Below are positions 1-5,476 of a DNA stretch of 5,476 bases, in pieces (position 1 is the first letter of the stretch; the number at the start of each line of letters is the position of its first letter). The DNA lies in the NCBI GenBank assembly GCA_018695085.1, contig JABHOU010000601.1:1-5476 (forward strand). The letters are read 5' to 3'. The DNA is from Opitutia bacterium. GTDB taxonomy: Bacteria; Verrucomicrobiota; Verrucomicrobiia; Opitutales; Seribacteraceae. Position numbers and translations under genes: made by a program. The notes below the pieces were generated by a model. It was not told the DNA's origin and did not search any database. It saw only the letters and a program-made list of their open reading frames with translations.

Positions 1-2126
1 AAGAAGGAACGCCAGGCCCGGTTGACCGTTACACGGTCACCGAGCGGATTGTTGGTGCTTGCCAACCAACGGGCGAATTCCAAGCGGTTTTCGGGTTGAT
101 ACTTGGGATCGGACACGAATACGGAGGGCAAGCCCGGTTTTACCTCATGTTTTGGGTTGGTGAATTCTCCACGATGACGCAACACTGTTGATCGGGGATT
201 GTCTTTAGGGCGCTCGAGCATGACCAAGGTATGATTGGGACGAGGAATTCTCTTTTTCAAATCATCCAGGGCTTTCCGTTGTTTTTTCCAGCGGGGGTCA
301 AGTTCGAAAAAGGATCTCCTCAGATCGGCCAGTTCTTCTATTGATGCCTTAGACCCTTTGGCGAGAATGGATTCGGTGTCTACTCCGTGTTTCTTGGCCT
401 TGGGTTGATCGAAGTCTGCGGTGGCGGAGATTCTGAAACGGCCGAGGCTAACCACAAAGTGGCGCTCGAAGAGCATTTCGATGGAAAAGGGAGTCTTGGC
501 CGGAATGGGTTCGACGAGAGGAAGAACCAAATGGTTGGCCTGCCCGGTTTGCCCGGAAGTCGACCAACCGGACGACCCGTCCCCGTCAGATACGTTGGAG
601 GCATTGGCCGAACCGCCCCCCACGCTTATTTTTCCATAGGTACTGGAGGAGTTGAGTATCTTTTGTTTTTCTCCATTCACCCAAACAGTAAACTCACTTA
701 GGAAAAAGTCGCCCTTTCGCCCTTCGTAGTAACATCGGCCCGGCCCACGCTGAGGAAGGCGGTCATCGGGCAGGACTTCGAGCCTCAAGGCAGTGATAGC
801 TTGATCGCTTGTGAAATTGAGGTCAAAGACATCCCGCTTTGTGACGTCCCCGGAGGAAAAGATCGAACCATCCTCCATCACTTCGAGCTTGGGCAGGTTC
901 GTCTTCATTGCAGACGGACGGATTATGGACCAGCGCGTGGCGTTGGCTTCTTCTTTTGCCCGCCATTTATCAAAAGCTTGATCGAAGCCTTTGACTTCTT
1001 TTTGCAAGGCGAGGGACTTCTTTTTGATTTCCCTTTTGATTTCCCCGGCCTGCTTGGCCTGAGCTTCCGTTTCCAGAAACAGGTCGGGTTCATCCACGTT
1101 GTCGAGCAAGCCCATCAGCCCGTAATACTCGTCATGGGTGATGGGATCGTACTTATGGGTGTGGCACTGAGCGCAGCCTGTGGTCAACCCCATCCAAACC
1201 GTACCCGTGGTGGCGACCCGGTCCACCGCGGCATAGAAACGGAATTCCAAGGGATCGATCCCGCCCTCTTCGTTCAGCTGGGTGTTACGGTGAAACCCGG
1301 TGGCAGTTTTTTGTTCGTCGGTGGCATTGGGCAACATGTCCCCGGCCAATTGTTCGATGCTGAATTGATCATAGGGCATATCCGAGTTGAGGGCTCGAAT
1401 GACCCAGTCCCGGTAGGGCCAGATATTGCGCGGTCTGTCCTTCTCATACCCATTGGTGTCGGCATAGCGGGCGAGGTCGAGCCATTCGCGTCCCCACTTT
1501 TCCCCGTAGCGCGGGGAGGCAAGCAACTCGTCGACCAACCGTTCGTAGGCGTCCGGTCGCTTGTCGCTGACGAAGGCATCCGCTTGTTCGGTGGTGGGGG
1601 GCAAACCGACCAAGTCGAGATAGAGGCGACGCACCAAACTGTAGCCATCGGCTTGGGCAGAAGGCTTGAGATCATGCTTTGTGAGGTTTTCGAGAACGAA
1701 GGAATCGATTTCGTTACGCTCCCACTTCGAATCTTTTGCGGGAGGATCGGAGGCAACGGGCGGAACGAAGGCCCAGTGTTTCTCGTATTTCGCTCCTTCC
1801 TTAATCCACTGGTCGAGCAAGTCCTTTTCATTCTCTGTGAGCGTGGCGTGGGACTCGGGCGGGGGCATGATCTCATCGGGGTCATCGGAGCGGATGCGGT
1901 AATGAAATTCGCTCTCTTCTATCTTGCCCGGAACGATGACCTCGCTTTTCAGGGCATCCTTGCGGACATCGAGTCGCAGTTTTGCCTTCCTTCCCTCTTC
2001 GTCTGGACCATGGCAAGCATAGCACTTGCTGGCCAACAAGGGACGGATTTCCCCATTGAAATCAACGCCCTGCAATGGGAGGGTCGCCAAAATCAAGAAG
2101 TATTTGGTAAGGGAAGGACAATTCAT
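1..2126 (-). CDS. PSCyt1-DUF1549-DUF1553 cytochrome-type protein, C-terminus cut by left edge
   Basis: The frame is open from the ATG at 2126 to the window edge, giving 708 residues and no stop. An in-frame TAA about 30 bases upstream and the lack of another good start support this ATG; no clear Shine-Dalgarno is seen. Residues 1-20 form a short hydrophobic export signal. PSCyt1 (planctomycete cytochrome C) follows, with heme motif CYACH at 35-39 and probable axial Met87 in an MPPP stretch. DUF1549 spans about 138-345, with the LYLDLVGLPPT and WLDLARYADTNGYEKDRPRN signatures and a second CxxCH (CAQCH, 318-322) followed by HKYDPI. A charged helical segment (352-395) leads to a beta-rich domain at about 396-568 that resembles the carbohydrate-binding-like insert of this family. 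DUF1553 begins near 630 (HTLVMLERP, then NRLEFARWLAS and NPLGDRVTVNRAW). Family members are usually around 900-1100 residues, so roughly a quarter or more is missing. The family is common in Planctomycetota and Verrucomicrobiota; its reaction is not established. Periplasmic location is inferred. Confidence 0.93.
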   Translation of the reverse strand, partial: MNCPSLTKYFLILATLPLQGVDFNGEIRPLLASKCYACHGPDEEGRKAKLRLDVRKDALKSEVIVPGKIEESEFHYRIRSDDPDEIMPPPESHATLTENEKDLLDQWIKEGAKYEKHWAFVPPVASDPPAKDSKWERNEIDSFVLENLTKHDLKPSAQADGYSLVRRLYLDLVGLPPTTEQADAFVSDKRPDAYERLVDELLASPRYGEKWGREWLDLARYADTNGYEKDRPRNIWPYRDWVIRALNSDMPYDQFSIEQLAGDMLPNATDEQKTATGFHRNTQLNEEGGIDPLEFRFYAAVDRVATTGTVWMGLTTGCAQCHTHKYDPITHDEYYGLMGLLDNVDEPDLFLETEAQAKQAGEIKREIKKKSLALQKEVKGFDQAFDKWRAKEEANATRWSIIRPSAMKTNLPKLEVMEDGSIFSSGDVTKRDVFDLNFTSDQAITALRLEVLPDDRLPQRGPGRCYYEGRKGDFFLSEFTVWVNGEKQKILNSSSTYGKISVGGGSANASNVSDGDGSSGWSTSGQTGQANHLVLPLVEPIPAKTPFSIEMLFERHFVVSLGRFRISATADFDQPKAKKHGVDTESILAKGSKASIEELADLRRSFFELDPRWKKQRKALDDLKKRIPRPNHTLVMLERPKDNPRSTVLRHRGEFTNPKHEVKPGLPSVFVSDPKYQPENRLEFARWLASTNNPLGDRVTVNRAWRSF

Positions 2127-2147
2127 AAAGACAATATGTTCAATGAA

Positions 2148-2159
2148 TAAGAATTCTTA
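2148..2159. promoter_or_regulatory. 12-base perfect palindrome upstream of the PSCyt1 gene, possible operator
   Basis: TAAGAATTCTTA is a perfect inverted repeat, separated by 21 bases from the ATG at 2126. A poor sigma70-like promoter overlaps it on the minus strand: TTGCAT at 2181-2176, a 17-base spacer, and AAGAAT at 2158-2153, which lies inside the palindrome. Both hexamers match consensus weakly (3 of 6 and 4 of 6). A regulator site overlapping a -10 box would be a sensible arrangement, but a 12-base palindrome is expected about once by chance in a window of this size. It is AT-rich and could equally be meaningless. Confidence 0.2.
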
Positions 2160-2179
2160 CGGGAGCCCATTGGAAATGC

Positions 2180-2202
2180 AAAAAAAGTAGTGGAACTACC
2201 TT
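2180..2202 (-). terminator. Candidate intrinsic terminator after the PQQ-like propeller gene
   Basis: Read on the minus strand, AAGGTAGT-TCC-ACTACTTT can fold into an 8-pair stem with one G-T wobble and a three-base loop. The core is GTAGT/ACTAC, and the downstream arm runs into seven consecutive T residues. It lies about 90 bases after the propeller stop codon and about 55 bases before the next start. The stem is short and AT-rich at its base, so it may be a weak or partial terminator. If functional, the PSCyt1 gene would need its own promoter or rely on read-through. Confidence 0.4.
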
Positions 2203-2293
2203 ACCATAAATCCATAGTAATTGCTTGGAGAATAAAGTCTGTTTTTATGCGATTTCCACCAAAGGATCAAGTCGCTCCGTCTTGTATAACTCA

Positions 2294-5170
2294 TTACCTG
2301 AAAGGACCGAACCTAACAGTGCGCTCGTCAAGCTTGATGGGTTGCTCGGTTGGCAAATCCTCGCGAATCAACTCCAAACCACTGAGTAATGGAGCACCCT
2401 CGATCGCTCTAAACTTGATCAATATAGAATCATCAATTGAAATGCCCTCGAAAGACTCGACAATTGACCGCATGTCACCTCCGGAGGCTTTTACCACGTC
2501 GTACTTCGACAATAGTTTTTTACCTTGGACGAGGACGTCAAACACTCGCTCCCCCGCCAGAAGATGATCCGGTTCTAGAAAAGTTAGACGCAAAAGATAT
2601 TTTCCTTTTGAAAGTCCCTTCATTCTTAAGGATTCTATCCCCTCGGCGAGGGATGCGGCGATCCAAGGCCAACCTTGGCCGCCTTTGACTCGCAGGGAGT
2701 GGTGGTAACGATAAGTGACCTTTTCCGGCGACACCTGGATCGGCAGGTCGGGGGAAGGACCACCCACGCTGGGATAGTCCAGCCAAAGAGTACCACTTTC
2801 GGTCACACGATCTCCGGGCGCTCCGAAATTAACGCCCACACGGCGCACCTTGCCGATCAGCTTTTCCGGAGGCATGGGCCCCCAAGACGTCCATTGCTCG
2901 TGGGTTTGTGGCATGGAGACCAAGGCCATGGCCATGGGCAAGGGATAGCTGCAGGTGCACCCTTCGTAGTAATAGGGCACGCTGAGTACGCCGTTGGCCG
3001 GTATGATGCTATTCGTGCAACCGGAGCGTGGACCGCTGAGGTTGATGGTGCCGCTTTCAATACGCTTATCGTAATAGGAGGCGGTGGCGGAACGCATGGT
3101 GTAAAGGTTTCCGTAGTCAATGCCGCCATCACAGCCATAGCTTTTGGGAAAGGTTCGTGGTTCCTTTTCACCCGTCAATGGATTGATCCGGGTGCCCGCC
3201 ACGGGTTTTTTGGGTTTCCATGCATTGGTTTGAGTGGGTGGTCTAAATTGGCTGGGCTGTAGGTTTTTTAAATCCACCTTGCCATGCTGCTTCCGTATCT
3301 CGATTTCTTCGTCCGAGCCCATCACGCGACCACTGTAGACGTCGGAAAGGAATGCTGGCATGAGGCGGTAGTCCGCGTTACGAGTACGCTCGTTTTGATT
3401 CTCCATCCATTTTTTCGGAGTGGACACCATTACGCCGTCGACGAATTTCGGCTGCGGGGATCGCTTGAAATGACCCAGTTCATCCCCAAACCAGAGAACA
3501 CCTAGAGGGAAACGCACGCCTTCATCAGAGCTGTTTTCCCATTTGCCCAAGTAATTGGTGGCTCCGGGCAAAGCCCCTGTTTTTTTCAGCAAGGTGAATC
3601 CCTTGCCTTCGCTCAAGCGAGCTCCAGGCAGTTTGCTTGCTTTAACTGCCGCTCGGAAGGCGGCTCGGTATGGCGTCGTTCCCGGGACGCAGAGCGAACC
3701 GCCGTAGGGTCGCAGAGAAGCATAGACCTCAGTCAATGAATCTTGAGTCCAAGTGATGCCCGAGGTTGCATCTGCAACAATCAATTTGGCGAAGTAACGA
3801 GGAAGGCCAAGATCGATTGGGTTGCCTGTGAGAAGCCCGACTTTTTCGGCGGTGAAGCCAGATTCATTAAGCTTTTTCCTGAAGGCATTCGCCGTGTCGG
3901 GCAGACCGATGCCAACCAATCGTGCAGAGGAATTTTCAACCAGTCCCAACCAATTTTCCGACATGCCCAGCACCAGCCCATAGCCTTGACGAAACTGGGT
4001 TGAATTGAGAATATCCGCTACCAAGACGTTTTTTCCAACAGACCAACCGCGACTTGGGTTTGATTGATGAATCTTGGCGGCTCCAGTGGCTGTTCCAAGA
4101 CAATGGATCTCACCATCCATAGTGACGACATAGAGGCGTCCGTTGGCCACCAAGGCTTGGTGGATTTCTCCGGTGACTCCTGCGATACCTTTTGAAAAGC
4201 GAAAGTCTTGGCCGGCCATCTCGATGGTCGATCTTATCCCGGGTTGTCCGCTCTCCATGACTTTATCCTCATGACGACGCTTATTGACCTCGCTGTCGAA
4301 GAGCAAACCCCTCCTTTGTAAACGTTGCTGCTCTTTTTCCGATGGAGTCGAGGCAAACCAGCCTCCGGGCAAACGACCCTGAGAAGGTAATTCAAATTCT
4401 TTCAGTTTGCCGGTGGCGGCATCGAAACGAGCGGGGAAAGCAACACTGCTAGGTACAATCAAGTCATCACCATCCAACAAGAGGTATCCTTGAGGAGCAA
4501 GACCGCCAGTTGCTTTGGCATTGTGTGGTTGGATGCCGTATATGAAACCGCAACGGTCGTTGATCCAGATTGACTTCCCTGTAGTGGAGTCGAGGCAATG
4601 CACGAAAACCCCTTCCATAGGCCACACACCGGCGGCAAACCATACCTTGCCCTCCTTGGCCACAGGACCACCGCGAACCGGCCATAATGAGATCATGCGC
4701 CCATTGCCCAAAACTTTTCTGGTCGAAGGAACACCGCGAAACTTCCAGAGCAGTTTACCGGTGTCCGTTTGGAGGCAGTAGAGAAACCCATCATCGGATC
4801 CCACGAACACACACCCATCCAAGGCGGCGGGAGCAAAACGAATGGGACCCTCGGCCAGGAAGCGCCAAACTTGTTCGCCTGTTACTGCATCATAGGCAGT
4901 AACCGAATCCGTCCAAGACGAACCAACGATCAATTTCCCCCTCGTCACGATGGGCTCGTAGCCCTTGTCGAACTGAAGACGCGGATCCTTAAAGGCGGGC
5001 ACTAGCGGAGGAAGTTTCAAGGTCCATTGCAGATGCAGACTGGAAGGCAGAGCCTCTAAAGTAGCTCCGGTTCTGCCTACGTCATGCCGCCATGTCGGCC
5101 AATCTTCAGCCTGAACGCAATTGAAAGCGAATAGAAAAAAGGTGAGGTTCTTTATCAAACGAACTTTCAT
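2294..5170 (-). CDS. Exported PQQ-like beta-propeller protein with degenerate methyltransferase-like insert and malectin-like C-terminus
   Basis: This complete gene encodes 958 residues, ending in TAA at 2296-2294. The ATG at 5170 is preferred over an in-frame GTG at 5185 because it opens directly into a signal peptide (KVR, hydrophobic 9-16, cleavage after VQA at 21). The mature protein starts DWPTWRHDVGRTG, the usual opening of PVC PQQ-like propellers. Blade motifs of the YDxxTGxxxW type occur near 92-104, 132-144, 192-204, 248-259 and 353-365. Residues about 375-525 resemble a class I methyltransferase Rossmann fold, but the SAM-binding glycine loop is replaced by LGMSENW and the acidic residue after strand 2 is lost. 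The chain then returns to propeller sequence (PLGVLWFG near 555; YGCDGG 678-683; RSGCTNSIIPANG 715-727; GCTCSYP 737-743). Residues about 780-937 look malectin-like (YLLRLTFLEP, GERVFDVLVQGK, LLSGLELI), suggesting carbohydrate binding. No vicinal Cys-Cys of PQQ alcohol dehydrogenases is present, so bound PQQ is doubtful. Enzymatic role unknown. Confidence 0.93.
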   Translation of the reverse strand: MKVRLIKNLTFFLFAFNCVQAEDWPTWRHDVGRTGATLEALPSSLHLQWTLKLPPLVPAFKDPRLQFDKGYEPIVTRGKLIVGSSWTDSVTAYDAVTGEQVWRFLAEGPIRFAPAALDGCVFVGSDDGFLYCLQTDTGKLLWKFRGVPSTRKVLGNGRMISLWPVRGGPVAKEGKVWFAAGVWPMEGVFVHCLDSTTGKSIWINDRCGFIYGIQPHNAKATGGLAPQGYLLLDGDDLIVPSSVAFPARFDAATGKLKEFELPSQGRLPGGWFASTPSEKEQQRLQRRGLLFDSEVNKRRHEDKVMESGQPGIRSTIEMAGQDFRFSKGIAGVTGEIHQALVANGRLYVVTMDGEIHCLGTATGAAKIHQSNPSRGWSVGKNVLVADILNSTQFRQGYGLVLGMSENWLGLVENSSARLVGIGLPDTANAFRKKLNESGFTAEKVGLLTGNPIDLGLPRYFAKLIVADATSGITWTQDSLTEVYASLRPYGGSLCVPGTTPYRAAFRAAVKASKLPGARLSEGKGFTLLKKTGALPGATNYLGKWENSSDEGVRFPLGVLWFGDELGHFKRSPQPKFVDGVMVSTPKKWMENQNERTRNADYRLMPAFLSDVYSGRVMGSDEEIEIRKQHGKVDLKNLQPSQFRPPTQTNAWKPKKPVAGTRINPLTGEKEPRTFPKSYGCDGGIDYGNLYTMRSATASYYDKRIESGTINLSGPRSGCTNSIIPANGVLSVPYYYEGCTCSYPLPMAMALVSMPQTHEQWTSWGPMPPEKLIGKVRRVGVNFGAPGDRVTESGTLWLDYPSVGGPSPDLPIQVSPEKVTYRYHHSLRVKGGQGWPWIAASLAEGIESLRMKGLSKGKYLLRLTFLEPDHLLAGERVFDVLVQGKKLLSKYDVVKASGGDMRSIVESFEGISIDDSILIKFRAIEGAPLLSGLELIREDLPTEQPIKLDERTVRFGPFR

Positions 5171-5191
5171 ATCCAAATCAGCCACCCAAAA

Positions 5192-5201
5192 CGTCTAGAC
5201 G
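5192..5201. promoter_or_regulatory. 10-base perfect palindrome upstream of the propeller gene, possible operator
   Basis: CGTCTAGACG is a perfect inverted repeat, separated by 21 bases from the ATG at 5170. The 113-base gap around it holds no convincing promoter hexamers; the best pairs have poor matches or a 15-base spacer. Several 10-base palindromes are expected by chance in a window this long. Only its position in a gene upstream region, and the identical offset of the palindrome before the next gene, make it worth listing. Confidence 0.15.
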
Positions 5202-5283
5202 AATGGATACAAGAAGCAAACACTAGGCAATAAGAGTTTGGAAGGCTATCGACAGTGCACCCCGACCTAGTAGGGCAACTGCT

Positions 5284-5476
5284 TCAGAAAGGATGTTTTT
5301 TCAGCAAGTCCTCGGGTTTATACAGACCAATGAAGCTCTTTACTTCTTTGCGGACTCTCGCAATGTCACTTGATTGAATAGCACTTGCCTTGTTTCCGAA
5401 TGAATTGCGGGTAAAGGTGAGAACGGCTGCAATTTCATCGTCCTTGAGAAGATACTCGAAAGGCGTCATAGGTACT
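5284..5476 (-). CDS. C-terminal end of a c-type cytochrome domain protein, 5' part beyond right edge
   Basis: The frame enters from the right edge and ends at TGA (5286-5284), giving 63 whole residues. It begins V-P-M-T-P-F-E-Y-L-L-K-D-D-E-I-A-A-V-L-T, the usual last segment of a class I cytochrome c: a Met ligand in a short loop followed by the C-terminal helix. The following RNSFGNKAS and the end YKPEDLLKKHPF resemble tails of cytochrome c domains fused to large PVC heme-binding or dehydrogenase-like proteins. The ATG at 5469 could be called as a start, but that Met is best read as the axial heme ligand, and the frame stays open upstream of it. The CxxCH motif must lie outside the window, so heme attachment is inferred. 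The stop is 113 bases before the propeller ATG, with no terminator-like hairpin between, so co-transcription is possible. Confidence 0.78.
   Translation of the reverse strand, partial: VPMTPFEYLLKDDEIAAVLTFTRNSFGNKASAIQSSDIARVRKEVKSFIGLYKPEDLLKKHPF

Noticed and set aside
387..701. Overlapping short plus-strand frames of 72-104 codons
   Set aside because: They are antisense to the beta-rich insert of the PSCyt1 protein, lack recognisable domains, and the minus-strand frame there is intact.
1274..1885. 203-codon open frame on the minus strand
   Set aside because: It is a frame-shifted reading of the same strand as the PSCyt1 gene, rich in Pro, Ser, Thr and Arg with no domain. The true frame is continuous through this stretch, so no frameshift is needed.
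801..2150. 449-codon open frame on the plus strand
   Set aside because: It lies fully opposite the PSCyt1-DUF1549 gene, whose minus-strand translation carries unmistakable family motifs. The plus-strand translation shows no recognisable domain, so it is an antisense shadow.
2201..2215. Mini-ORF Met-Asp-Leu-Trp-stop on the minus strand directly before the candidate terminator, reminiscent of an attenuator leader peptide
   Set aside because: Only four codons with a single Trp, no ribosome binding site, and no alternative antiterminator helix that I can find. The downstream gene has no link to tryptophan, so it is most likely chance.
2675..3262. 195-codon open frame on the plus strand
   Set aside because: It is antisense to the conserved C-terminal half of the propeller gene; its Gly- and His-rich sequence has no recognisable family.
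5166..5170. Lipoprotein signal (Cys18 in the propeller signal peptide)
   Set aside because: The residues before the Cys are A-F-N, which do not fit a lipobox; cleavage by signal peptidase I after VQA is the better reading.
5235..5283. Possible hairpin terminator between the cytochrome and propeller genes (CCTA-TAGG and GTGCAC inverted repeats)
   Set aside because: The first pair leaves a one-base loop, the second is a bare 6-base palindrome, and no T-run follows either. This does not support an intrinsic terminator.

Overview
The window looks like chromosomal DNA from a bacterium of the PVC superphylum, Verrucomicrobiota or Planctomycetota. I lean slightly towards Verrucomicrobiota because of the tail of the right-edge cytochrome, but the window alone cannot decide. 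The evidence is the protein families: a PSCyt1-DUF1549-DUF1553 protein, a large PQQ-like beta-propeller protein with a methyltransferase-like insert and a malectin-like tail, and a small class I cytochrome c end. This combination is typical of those phyla. GC content is moderate and ribosome binding sites are weak or absent.

All three genes lie on the minus strand, so the transcription order runs right to left. (1) 5476-5284 is the last 63 residues of a c-type cytochrome domain whose heme-binding part lies beyond the right edge. (2) After a 113-base gap, 5170-2294 encodes a complete 958-residue exported PQQ-like propeller protein. (3) After a 167-base gap holding a candidate terminator and a 12-base palindrome, 2126-1 encodes the first 708 residues of a PSCyt1-DUF1549-DUF1553 protein. 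That frame has no stop before the left edge, so its C-terminus is missing. Nothing convincing is encoded on the plus strand; the long plus-strand frames mirror the real genes.

All three products are predicted to be exported or exposed to the periplasm. Two carry c-type heme features and flank a propeller protein with a carbohydrate-binding-type tail. A surface or periplasmic role in redox chemistry or carbohydrate binding and breakdown is a reasonable inference, but no substrate can be read from the sequence. The most interesting points are the degenerate Rossmann insert in the propeller protein, the second CxxCH inside DUF1549, and two unrelated perfect palindromes that both sit exactly 21 bases upstream of the two start codons. 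I found no RNA gene, CRISPR array, mobile element or defence system.
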